A stretch of DNA of 5,128 nt from Candidatus Aminicenantota bacterium (GCA_029880275.1 JAOUOQ010000143.1:1-5128); one strand, 5' to 3'. Shown: positions 1-5,128, counted from the stretch's first letter. Notes: generated by a model not told the origin, from the sequence alone. Program-made: numbers and translations.

Positions 1-1
1 T

Positions 2-109
2 ACCGGAAAGCCTCTGGAAGACGCCCTCACTCATCTGCAAGAGTTAGGAGTGAAAGAGGAGACTATCTCCCTCTGGCTTAAAAAAGTGGAAAAGGGAGAA
101 GGAGGATAG
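2..109 (+). CDS. C-terminal end of an unidentified protein (partial)
   Basis: The window opens inside a reading frame that runs from base 2 to a TAG at 107-109 and encodes 35 residues, ending in LWLKKVEKGEGG. The piece is hydrophilic, rich in Glu and Lys, probably helical (LEDALTHLQELGV, then EETISLWLKKVEK), and has no membrane segment. The other two plus frames look less like protein. I do not recognise the family from this tail. The gene converges on the PAP2 gene with only 5 nt between the stop codons and no room for a strong terminator. Coding status rests on frame openness, amino-acid character and tight packing against the next gene. Confidence 0.55.
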   Translation, partial: TGKPLEDALTHLQELGVKEETISLWLKKVEKGEGG

Positions 110-114
110 GCGGG

Positions 115-774
115 TTATTCTCCGTTGCTTATCCCTACCTGCTGCCACTTTTTGCTGCGCACAAAAAAGACATCGTAACCCCCCAGAGCTACCACGAATC
201 CTCCTAAGACATCGACGAAATAGTGCTGTTTGGTGTACAGAGCCGCCACGCTAATCATGATAGAGCTTATCAGGATGAAGAGACCCGCCTTCCATCGAAC
301 CCTCAGGCAGACCAATGCCGCCAGAAAGATTGCCGAAACATGGATGCTGGGAAAGCAATTATACGGTTTATCAACCGAGTAGAGAACAGCCACCATGCGC
401 GCGGAAAAATCTTGAGGAGCAATCAGCGGTCGCATCATCTTTACCGGATATATAAGAAAGACTAGAAAGGAGATGGAGAAGACAAAGACATAAGCCCTTA
501 CCAGCTGTCTGAAGGCGAGAAAGTCTTTAATAATCAGCAAGGGGGAGAAGACCACCAGATAAATAGCCATATATACATAAATCCATTGCGGGACAAAGGG
601 TATCCATTTGTCCACGACACTGTGCATGATGGAGAACTCCCTCCCTTGAGAGAGGGTATTAGTGACAAAATATCCCCCTGTCCAGTAGATTACCAGCAGG
701 ATGGTATAAAGAGCTTTCATCTTTTGCTCTTTGGAAAAACGATTCAAAAAGCCCAACATCCCATCTGTACTCAT
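115..774 (-). CDS. PAP2-superfamily membrane phosphatase / inositolphosphotransferase-like
   Basis: A 219-residue integral membrane protein of the PAP2 (type 2 phosphatidic acid phosphatase) superfamily. The motifs run in order: YPVKMMRP (residues 109-116, a short form of the first phosphate-binding motif with R115-P116), FPSIHVS (141-147, with H145 as the presumed general acid) and TKQHYFVDVLGG (181-192, with H184 as presumed nucleophile and D188 its partner). About six membrane segments lie near 20-37, 64-84, 93-110, 145-160, 163-180 and 188-203, so the active site should face the periplasmic or outer side. The TKQHYxxD form resembles the PAP2 branch that includes inositolphosphorylceramide-synthase-like proteins, so the reaction could be dephosphorylation of a lipid (pyro)phosphate or head-group transfer. 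The sequence does not decide which. I chose ATG at 774 over the upstream TTG at 849 because a promoter and AGGAGG lie between them. GTG at 783 is only 3 nt from AGGAGG, too close. The substrate is unknown. Confidence 0.88.
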   Translation of the reverse strand: MSTDGMLGFLNRFSKEQKMKALYTILLVIYWTGGYFVTNTLSQGREFSIMHSVVDKWIPFVPQWIYVYMAIYLVVFSPLLIIKDFLAFRQLVRAYVFVFSISFLVFLIYPVKMMRPLIAPQDFSARMVAVLYSVDKPYNCFPSIHVSAIFLAALVCLRVRWKAGLFILISSIMISVAALYTKQHYFVDVLGGFVVALGGYDVFFVRSKKWQQVGISNGE

Positions 775-786
775 TGAGTGCACCAA

Positions 787-792
787 CCTCCT
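787..792 (-). promoter_or_regulatory. Ribosome binding site AGGAGG of the PAP2 gene
   Basis: A perfect AGGAGG on the minus strand lies 12 nt before ATG at 774. The spacing is somewhat long but the match is full. It helps decide the start, because it would be internal if translation began at TTG 849. Confidence 0.7.
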
Positions 793-805
793 GTGAAAGG
801 ATAAT

Positions 806-834
806 ATTTTAAGCCAATCGCGGGTCATTGTCAA
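806..834 (-). promoter_or_regulatory. Sigma-70-type promoter of the PAP2 gene
   Basis: On the minus strand, TTGACA (834-829) is followed by a 17-bp spacer and TAAAAT (811-806). This is a full -35 box, ideal spacing and a 5/6 -10 box. The predicted start is near 799, leaving a leader of about 25 nt that contains the AGGAGG site. It belongs to the housekeeping sigma class. The promoter was read by eye and has not been tested. Confidence 0.72.
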
Positions 835-903
835 CGAAATCAGCTCCAAGGGAACTTATGTGCCCAGCCATTTCTCCTATTTTTCCTCCGGGCTGGTATT
901 TCT

Positions 904-932
904 TCTTGCTATCCAGCGGATATTATGATAAT
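904..932 (+). promoter_or_regulatory. Possible promoter of the pyrE-like operon
   Basis: An AT-rich run at 921-932 holds overlapping -10-like hexamers TATTAT (921), TATGAT (924) and GATAAT (927). The best upstream partner is TTGCTA (906-911), 15 bp from GATAAT, a short spacer. The location, between divergent genes and 50 nt before the start codon, is right for a promoter, but the -35 match is weak. Confidence 0.35.
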
Positions 933-966
933 AAGAAGAGAAAAAATTATCTACCCTACTTTTGTT

Positions 967-974
967 GAAAGGAG
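967..974 (+). promoter_or_regulatory. Ribosome binding site that sets the pyrE-like start
   Basis: GAAAGGAG lies 7 nt before ATG at 982. It selects this start over the frame's first ATG at 925, which has no comparable site and would add 19 residues. Confidence 0.8.
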
Positions 975-981
975 CTCACTT

Positions 982-1650
982 ATGACTAACGATAGAATGG
1001 AGAAATATGCCAAGGAGGTGCTGGAGAACCTCAAAGCCGTTATTTACAACAGTCACTTCGTCTACACCTCGGGGAAACATGGCAGCGCCTATCTCGACAA
1101 AACCGCCATTTGCCTCGATCCCGTAGCCATGAAATTCCTCTGCCACTTCCTGGTGCAGAAGATTCCCGACACCGTAAAAATGAAGATTCAGGTGGTAGTC
1201 GGACCTGCGCTGGCGGGGATTGCGGTAGCCAACACCGTAGTGCTCACACTGAACGACTTCCGTCTGGATGCCGAGCCTAAGATATACTTCACCTGGGTGG
1301 AAGAGGACAAAAAAGGGGAGAAATCCCTCCGACCCACCTTTCAGAGGATAGTCAAGGGAAGAGAAGTTCTCCTGGTGGACGATGTGATAAACACAGGGCA
1401 TAGCCTTTTATCAACCATAAAACTGTTAGAAAAGCTCGGCGCCCGGGTGCTGGCAGTGGCTGCCCTTTACAACCGGGCAGAATACGACCCCCAACTTTTC
1501 GACCCCGTCCCCGTCTACAGCCTTATTACCGTGAAGCTCCAGGAGATCTACTCCCCGGAGGAATGCCCTCTCTGCCGTAAGGGAGTGCCCATTAATACCG
1601 AGTTCGGACGCGGTAAGGAATTTCTCAAGCAGAAAGGGAAGTCAGGCTGA
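982..1650 (+). CDS. pyrE: Orotate phosphoribosyltransferase-like protein (type I PRTase)
   Basis: This 222-residue soluble type I phosphoribosyltransferase most likely makes orotidine 5'-phosphate from orotate and PRPP in pyrimidine synthesis. The N-terminal FVYTSGKHGSAYLDK (26-40) matches the orotate-enzyme FxLxSGxxSxxYxD pattern. VVGPALAGIAVA (72-83) matches the GPAxGG region. VLLVDDVINTGHS (129-141) is the PRPP-binding loop with D133 and D134. The tail contains CPLC (195-198) followed by GVP, as I recall from the shorter Thermus-type PyrE family. Oddities are NTG in place of the common TTG in the PRPP loop, and a catalytic flexible-loop region (about 104-125) that lacks the usual RKxxKxHG signature, offering only K110, K111 and K114. 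A related PRTase with another base as substrate cannot be excluded. The start is ATG 982, with an SD 7 nt upstream. The gene is 63 nt from the next one and probably co-transcribed with it. Confidence 0.75.
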   Translation: MTNDRMEKYAKEVLENLKAVIYNSHFVYTSGKHGSAYLDKTAICLDPVAMKFLCHFLVQKIPDTVKMKIQVVVGPALAGIAVANTVVLTLNDFRLDAEPKIYFTWVEEDKKGEKSLRPTFQRIVKGREVLLVDDVINTGHSLLSTIKLLEKLGARVLAVAALYNRAEYDPQLFDPVPVYSLITVKLQEIYSPEECPLCRKGVPINTEFGRGKEFLKQKGKSG

Positions 1651-1699
1651 GTAGGCATTTTCCCCGTTGTTGCTTCCTTGCTGTGAACATCATCAAAAA

Positions 1700-1706
1700 G
1701 GGGGAG
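1700..1706 (+). promoter_or_regulatory. Ribosome binding site of the phosphodiesterase gene
   Basis: GGGGGAG lies 7 nt before ATG at 1714. This is a purine-rich, SD-like site in the 63-nt gap after the pyrE-like gene. I see no terminator hairpin or convincing promoter in that gap, which supports read-through from upstream. Confidence 0.6.
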
Positions 1707-1713
1707 AGTAATT

Positions 1714-2208
1714 ATGCTGCTGGGAATCATAGCCGACAGCCACGATAACCTGACAAAAATCAGGGAAGCCGCCTCCATCCTCAACCGCCGCGGGGTGGAG
1801 TTGGTGCTTCATGCCGGGGATTTTATCGCCCCTTTCACCCTCCCTGAGTTTGCCAAAATCAAATGCCAGAGGTTTGTAGGGGTTTTCGGCAACAATGACG
1901 GGGAGCAATTCGGTCTGCAAAAGGGGATAGCCCGCTTTGGCGAGCTCTATCGCTCGCCTTACCGCTTTGAATATCAGGGGAAGAAAATTCTCCTCCTTCA
2001 CGAGCCCGACCTGCTGGAGCCCTGCATCAGCTCCCAGCAGTTCGACCTCATCGTCTACGGTCACCTCCACGAGCTGGATACCCGCCGGGAGGGGACCACC
2101 ATGGTGATAAATCCCGGAGAGCTGGGGGGATGGCTCTACGGCAAAAGCACCTTTGTCATCTGCGACCTCACCCACCAGACCTACGAGATAATAAAACTCG
2201 ATTCCTGA
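1714..2208 (+). CDS. MJ0936/YfcE-family metallophosphodiesterase
   Basis: This 164-residue cytosolic calcineurin-like phosphoesterase has the family's usual short length. The two-metal site is visible: D8-S-H10, H33-A-G-D36, G59-N-N-D62, H96, and G116-H117-L-H119. The family-typical NPGE (133-136) with a following GGWLYGKSTFVICDL strand closes the fold. Family members such as MJ0936 and YfcE hydrolyse phosphodiester bonds of small model substrates with Mn or similar metals, but their natural substrates are mostly unknown, so no pathway is assigned. The usual HG after the fourth metal-site strand is HEP here (96-98). This keeps the metal-binding His but replaces Gly with Glu. The gene lies 63 nt after the pyrE-like gene on the same strand and is probably in its operon. 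No clear terminator follows. Confidence 0.9.
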   Translation: MLLGIIADSHDNLTKIREAASILNRRGVELVLHAGDFIAPFTLPEFAKIKCQRFVGVFGNNDGEQFGLQKGIARFGELYRSPYRFEYQGKKILLLHEPDLLEPCISSQQFDLIVYGHLHELDTRREGTTMVINPGELGGWLYGKSTFVICDLTHQTYEIIKLDS

Positions 2209-2316
2209 AAAGACGCATAAACATATATCCCAATCGTAAGGACACCTCACATACAAAGGGCAATAAGAAGGATACTCCCCACATGCTTTTCACACAAAAT
2301 TCTTGACACTCTCTAT

Positions 2317-2334
2317 ATTCAAATATTATTGAAT
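2317..2334. repeat. AT-rich inverted repeat overlapping the -35 box
   Basis: ATTCAA (2317-2322) and TTGAAT (2329-2334) are exact inverted repeats around ATATTA. The right arm is also the -35 hexamer of the first GT39 promoter, a position suited to an operator. The corresponding place in the second copy has instead a direct repeat of TGCATT (4401-4406 and 4413-4418). In such AT-rich DNA a 6-bp arm can arise by chance. Confidence 0.3.
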
Positions 2335-2357
2335 TTCTTTTTCATCTAATATATAAT
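2329..2357 (+). promoter_or_regulatory. Promoter of the first GT39 gene
   Basis: TTGAAT (2329-2334), a 17-bp spacer and a perfect TATAAT (2352-2357) make a sigma-70-type promoter. The predicted start is near 2364. The same layout recurs 2083 bp downstream before the second copy, and that conservation is the best evidence that it is functional. A second candidate -35 (TTGACA, 2303-2308) lies upstream but is only 15 bp from TATTAT (2324-2329). Confidence 0.7.
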
Positions 2358-2462
2358 TTACACAGATCTTACTGATAATTTTATAGCACATAAAAGACCT
2401 TCTGGCATGATTTGACCCGGAAGATTTATTTTAAGCTCCTTACTTCAATGATAATCTTGCTG

Positions 2463-4124
2463 ATGAAATTGCTTAAAAAATATATTTACCTTATCTTGCT
2501 CTTGTGCATTCTTATACTATCATTCAGGATTTGTTATGTTGACCCTTTATCTTTAGCGGATTTAAAGCCCTGGCCAGATGCTCTTGAATATTCACTGTCA
2601 GCCTATAACTTATACCATAACCATATATACGGTTTTCAACTATTCGGGCAGTATTACCCTACCAGCTATCCATTTGGCTATCCATTGCTCATCATTCCCT
2701 TTTACGCTATTTTTGGCAGCCAACCTTATAATGCAGTGTATTGCTCCCTGTTTTTTGCGATGTTGTCTATTGTATTTGCTTATCTGATTGGCAAGGAGTT
2801 GGGGAATAGATTTACCGGCATTACGGCGGCGCTTTTTGTTGCCATCTGTCCACTCAACATAACCTTCAGTAAATATATTATGACAGAGACTTCGTCTGTT
2901 TTTTTCACTTTGTTCATCTGCTGGCTGTTATTAAAAGTTATTTATCTTAATTCAAGGAGGCAGATGCTGCTCATATTATTTTTGGGGATCATTACAGGTT
3001 TTAGCGTTTTGGTGCGTCTGACCAACTGTTTAATTATCCCTCCGCTTCTCATATCATTCTTATTTGGGAAAAAATCTAAAGCTTGGTCAGTTTTAAAAAA
3101 GGAAACCCTTATTATTTTTGGTATAATTTTAGTTCTAATACCGCTGTTCCTTTATCAATTCTACACCTTTGGCTCGCCTTTAAGGACAGGTTATCAGATG
3201 CGGTATCCTGAAATTTTTGGAAAGTTCAAAAGCTTCTCATTCAAATTTTTTACCCACCCACAACATGTTGGCTACCCAAATCAAGATAGCAAAAGAGGGA
3301 ATTTTATTGCTTATTTATTCGCCTTTACAGGTCTGGAAAAACATTTCTATCCGCCTTCTATGATTCCCCTCATCTTAGGGGGAGGTTTGCTCATCCTTTC
3401 TAAAAGAAGAGAACACAGTAAGCAAATGATATTCCTTATATTTTTATCCATATATGTATCCTCCCTGTTGGTTTTGTACTCATTCTTTTATTATCAGAGT
3501 GACCGCTTCCTATTGCCAGGAGGTTCTTTACTTATGATTCTTGCGGCTTGTGGCACTACCTATTTCATTGATAAGGGTATTTTCAAATCCCTGACCAAAG
3601 GTTCTATATTCAGCTTAGCCATATTAAGCCTCTTGTTGATGACCATAATGCAGATGGTCGTCTGGAATTATTCCCAGCCAAAGTCACCCTGGGTTGGTAA
3701 CAGTCAGTTTAAACTAATCCAGGATATTAACAAATATATCCCAAATAATGCGGTAATTATTTCGGAGTTTGTCCATATAACTGCAGAGCATTATTTTACA
3801 CAATATGCAAAAGATAAAAGAGTGTATATTTCGTTATCAAATTCACACTATCAATCAAATATACCAAGAAGCCCGATTAAACCGATAAGATATGATAAGT
3901 CAAAAAAATATAGCTTCCTTTTTCTTTCTGATGGAACTTTGAATCCAAGAACCTATAATTTCATAAGGCGATCCCTCAAAAAAGGTATACCAGTTTATCT
4001 TGTTTACATCCCACATCACCCTGTATGTAAAAAATTTCTTCCTTATATCAAAAGATACTTTAGTCTTATCAGGCAAGAAGGGCACAGCAGATTATTCAGG
4101 CTTTATATTAAAGATTGGGAATAA
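2463..4124 (+). CDS. GT39/ArnT/PMT-like polytopic membrane glycosyltransferase, copy 1
   Basis: This 553-residue GT-C-fold protein is expected to move a sugar from a polyprenyl-phosphate donor to an acceptor on the outer face of the membrane. A basic start (MKLLKKY) and first membrane helix (about 5-24) lead into the first external loop. There D39-A-L-E42-Y43 fits the acidic catalytic motif of this superfamily. Further helices lie near 70-87, 90-110, 117-133, 144-162, 168-201, 213-233, 298-313, 320-341, 351-369 and 381-400. M140-T-E142-T matches the second conserved acidic site, and R348-F-L-L-P352 the RYxxP-like motif before a late helix. Residues 401-553 form a soluble C-terminal domain. 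The frame could begin at TTG 2412 or ATG 2448, but alignment with copy 2, which has an in-frame stop just upstream, favours ATG 2463. No Shine-Dalgarno site is visible. Donor and acceptor are unknown. AT-rich codon use contrasts with the genes to the left. Confidence 0.85.
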   Translation: MKLLKKYIYLILLLCILILSFRICYVDPLSLADLKPWPDALEYSLSAYNLYHNHIYGFQLFGQYYPTSYPFGYPLLIIPFYAIFGSQPYNAVYCSLFFAMLSIVFAYLIGKELGNRFTGITAALFVAICPLNITFSKYIMTETSSVFFTLFICWLLLKVIYLNSRRQMLLILFLGIITGFSVLVRLTNCLIIPPLLISFLFGKKSKAWSVLKKETLIIFGIILVLIPLFLYQFYTFGSPLRTGYQMRYPEIFGKFKSFSFKFFTHPQHVGYPNQDSKRGNFIAYLFAFTGLEKHFYPPSMIPLILGGGLLILSKRREHSKQMIFLIFLSIYVSSLLVLYSFFYYQSDRFLLPGGSLLMILAACGTTYFIDKGIFKSLTKGSIFSLAILSLLLMTIMQMVVWNYSQPKSPWVGNSQFKLIQDINKYIPNNAVIISEFVHITAEHYFTQYAKDKRVYISLSNSHYQSNIPRSPIKPIRYDKSKKYSFLFLSDGTLNPRTYNFIRRSLKKGIPVYLVYIPHHPVCKKFLPYIKRYFSLIRQEGHSRLFRLYIKDWE

Positions 4125-4367
4125 AATAATCATCTTCTCTTCAAATCCGAAAAGAGGGATTACTCTTCAAATGGCTTAAGAGAGCTAAAAAAAGCTTTTC
4201 TTGTGATGAGCGATAAAGGGGAGATGATTAATCTGATAGATGGAAAGGGTAAACTGACAGAAAGGATAAAATCACTTTGCAGTGATGTAATCTAAGAGCA
4301 AAAGCGATTCCTCTTACTCCGAAACAAGATTGAACATGCCATGCAAGTGGCTGAAATAATGGCTTAA
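4125..4367 (+). pseudogene. Coding-like remnant in frame after the GT39 stop
   Basis: The frame of the upstream gene continues after its TAA for 56 codons to a TAA at 4293-4295, then for 23 more to a TAA at 4365-4367. The product looks protein-like and charged, unlike the membrane enzyme: LRELKKAFLVMSDKGEM, then a basic helix-like stretch ending SLCSDVI, and after the internal stop EQKRFLLLRNKIEHAMQVAEIMA. The stretch is less AT-rich than the promoter DNA after it. There is no properly spaced ribosome site. It may be the decayed end of a gene lost at the duplication, or chance openness. I do not recognise the family. Confidence 0.3.
4137..4172 (+). repeat. 10-bp direct repeat CTCTTCAAAT
   Basis: CTCTTCAAAT occurs at 4137-4146 and again at 4163-4172, a 26-bp period, just after the stop of the first GT39 gene. 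It could be a footprint of slippage or of an insertion and excision. No function can be read from it. Confidence 0.35.
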
Positions 4368-4383
4368 AGACCCGAGGCATGTT
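4333..4383. repeat. 8-bp inverted repeat between the two GT39 copies
   Basis: AACATGCC (4333-4340) and GGCATGTT (4376-4383) are perfect inverted repeats separated by 35 bases. The left arm lies inside the coding-like remnant and the right arm is 29 bases before the second promoter. The large loop and absence of a T-run argue against an intrinsic terminator. It could be a protein site, a weak stem or chance. Confidence 0.3.
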
Positions 4384-4548
4384 AAATAAAACAAATAATC
4401 TGCATTACTTATTGCATTTCTTTCACATTTCATATATAATTTATTCATATATTGCAATTAATTATTTAACGCATAAAAAACCTTTTAATATTTTATCTTA
4501 CCTAACAGATTTAATATTTGTTTCCTTGTATAAAAGTTGGTCCCATCA
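4368..4548 (+). other. Intergenic DNA with the leader of the second GT39 gene
   Basis: This strongly AT-rich stretch contains the second promoter and a leader of about 102 nt. From the -35 box to the ACCT at 4480-4483 it aligns without a gap to 2329-2400, with 54 of 72 bases equal by my count. The block CATAAAARACCT sits 36 bases after the start of TATAAT in both copies. The rest of the leader is only loosely similar and 3 nt longer than in copy 1. There is no Shine-Dalgarno match. I see no gene here; an open frame at 4379-4600 overlaps the start of the second copy in another frame and looks spurious. Confidence 0.6.
4412..4440 (+). promoter_or_regulatory. Promoter of the second GT39 gene
   Basis: TTGCAT (4412-4417), a 17-bp spacer and TATAAT (4435-4440). 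It has the same spacing and a nearly equal -35 hexamer to the promoter of the first copy, with ten identical bases across the -10 region. The predicted start is near 4447. The second gene therefore has its own transcription start rather than depending on read-through. Confidence 0.68.
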
Positions 4549-5128
4549 ATGGTATTGCTTAAAAAATATATTTACCTTCTCTTGCTGTTGGGCATTCTGA
4601 TATTCTCATTCAAGGCTCGCTATATTGACCCCATATCTTTAGGCGATTTAAAACCATATCATGATGCTTATAATTATACACTGTCAGCGTATAATTTATA
4701 CCATCACCATATATATGGGTTGAAACTCTTCGGACAATATTATTCACCCAAATACCCCTATGGCTATCCATTGCTCATCATCCCCTTTTATGTTATCTTT
4801 GGCAGCCAGCCTTATAATGCTGTTTACTGCTCCCTGTTTTTTTCGCTGTTGTCAATAGTATTTGCTTATCTGATTGGCAAAGAATTAGGGAATAAATTTA
4901 CCGGTCTTATTGCGGCGCTGTTCATTGCTCTTTGTCCTATGCATATAAACTTCAGCAAATTAGTTATGTCTGATACCTCTTCTACTTTTTTCGTTGTGTT
5001 CATAAGCTGGATATTATTAAAAGCTGCTCACCTTGATTTAAGAAAACAAAAGTTTCCCCTCTTTTTTTTGGGGCTCATGACAGGTTTCAGCGTATCGGTG
5101 CATCTGACCAACTGTTTACTCATCCCTC
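4549..5128 (+). CDS. GT39/ArnT/PMT-like membrane glycosyltransferase, copy 2 (3' end outside window)
   Basis: An open frame starts at ATG 4549 and runs off the window after 193 codons. It is a paralogue of the upstream glycosyltransferase: by my count 135 of 193 residues are identical with no gap, and 25 consecutive bases near the start (4554-4578) match 2468-2492 exactly. It shares the basic start plus first helix, the loop LSAYNLYHHHIYG, the helix region around GYPLLIIPFY, and SQPYNAVYCSLFF. At likely catalytic positions it differs: D39 is kept, but E42 of copy 1 is N42 (HDAYNY), and the T-E142-T site is S-D142-T. This could mean a changed donor or acceptor, or weakened activity. An in-frame TAA at 4531 leaves only TTG 4537 or ATG 4549 as full-length starts; ATG aligns with copy 1. 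No Shine-Dalgarno site is seen. Expected full length is about 550 residues if intact. Confidence 0.83.
   Translation, partial: MVLLKKYIYLLLLLGILIFSFKARYIDPISLGDLKPYHDAYNYTLSAYNLYHHHIYGLKLFGQYYSPKYPYGYPLLIIPFYVIFGSQPYNAVYCSLFFSLLSIVFAYLIGKELGNKFTGLIAALFIALCPMHINFSKLVMSDTSSTFFVVFISWILLKAAHLDLRKQKFPLFFLGLMTGFSVSVHLTNCLLIP

Larger units (their letters stand above)
2209..2462 (+). other. AT-rich intergenic region and long leader of the first GT39 gene
   Basis: These 254 bases hold no convincing gene. From about 2210 the base composition drops from GC-moderate to AT-rich. The part after 2329 contains the promoter and a leader of about 99 nt with no Shine-Dalgarno match before ATG 2463. Within the leader, 2399-2405 (CTTCTGG) can pair with 2417-2423 (CCGGAAG) around an 11-nt loop, with one G-U pair. 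The second gene copy has no equivalent stem, so it is unlikely to be a conserved control element. No intrinsic terminator for the phosphodiesterase gene was found. Confidence 0.6.

Noticed and set aside
95..123. Inverted repeat GGAGAA / TTCTCC at the convergent gene ends, as a shared terminator
   Set aside because: The stem is only 6 bp with a 17-nt loop and no clean T-run immediately after it on either strand.
864..896. CCAGCC / GGCTGG inverted repeat before the pyrE-like gene, as an attenuator or riboswitch
   Set aside because: A 6-bp stem with a 21-nt loop, upstream of the likely transcription start. No known regulatory RNA pattern was recognised.
976..1401. Minus-strand open frame of 141 codons opposite the pyrE-like gene
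   Set aside because: It lies wholly opposite a gene with recognisable motifs and has no protein-like features of its own.
1693..2256. Minus-strand open frame of 187 codons opposite the phosphodiesterase gene
   Set aside because: It is the antisense shadow of a gene with a complete metal-binding motif set; the length reflects high-GC codon structure.
2303..2329. Promoter TTGACA-15-TATTAT upstream of the GT39 promoter
   Set aside because: The -35 box is perfect but the spacer is short and the element is not repeated before copy 2. It was kept only as an alternative.
2412..2462. Start of GT39 copy 1 at TTG 2412 or ATG 2448
   Set aside because: Copy 2 has an in-frame stop at 4531, so it cannot carry the equivalent extension. 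Similarity at protein level begins at ATG 2463, and neither upstream start has a ribosome site.
4180..4199. Hairpin GAGAGCT / AGCTTTT after GT39 copy 1, as a terminator
   Set aside because: The stem needs two G-U pairs, is poor in GC, has an all-A loop, and lies inside the coding-like stretch.
4379..4600. Plus-strand open frame of 73 codons before copy 2
   Set aside because: It overlaps the promoter and start of copy 2 in another frame. The amino acids reflect AT-rich DNA and there is no ribosome site.

Overview
The window is bacterial: clear Shine-Dalgarno sites precede three genes and there are sigma-70-type promoters. I cannot place the organism further; no gene here is a lineage marker. 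There are three complete genes of moderate, fairly high GC in the left part, and a visibly AT-rich right part (from about 2210) that carries a tandem pair of membrane glycosyltransferase genes, the second cut by the window end. There are no RNA genes, CRISPR arrays, integrases or transposases that I can see.

Left part (1-2208). A plus-strand gene ends at 109 and is not identifiable from 35 residues. It converges, with a 5-nt gap, on a minus-strand PAP2-family membrane phosphatase (115-774). The longest reading frame of that gene begins at a TTG at 849, but a complete TTGACA-17 bp-TAAAAT promoter and an AGGAGG ribosome site lie inside the extension, so the real start is ATG at 774. Facing away from it is a probable two-gene operon: an orotate-phosphoribosyltransferase-like protein (982-1650) and an MJ0936/YfcE-type metallophosphodiesterase (1714-2208).

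Right part (2209-5128). A promoter (TTGAAT-17-TATAAT, 2329-2357) and a leader of about 100 nt precede a 553-residue GT39/ArnT/PMT-like polytopic glycosyltransferase (2463-4124). After a spacer that holds a decayed, coding-like stretch (4125-4367), the same promoter architecture recurs (TTGCAT-17-TATAAT, 4412-4440), followed by a second copy of the gene (4549 to beyond 5128). The two copies are about 70% identical over 193 aligned residues without a gap, and the promoter/leader is about 75% identical over 72 nt without a gap. The duplicated unit, with a period of about 2.08 kb, therefore includes its own control region. The second copy has changed acidic residues at the likely catalytic positions (E42 to N, E142 to D), which suggests divergence in substrate or activity.

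How the genes may work together: the nucleotide-metabolism pair looks like housekeeping. The GT39 pair probably transfers sugars from a polyprenyl-phosphate donor onto lipid, glycan or protein at the outer face of the membrane. The PAP2 enzyme could act on polyprenyl or phospholipid phosphates, but its opposite strand and different base composition make a shared pathway only a guess.
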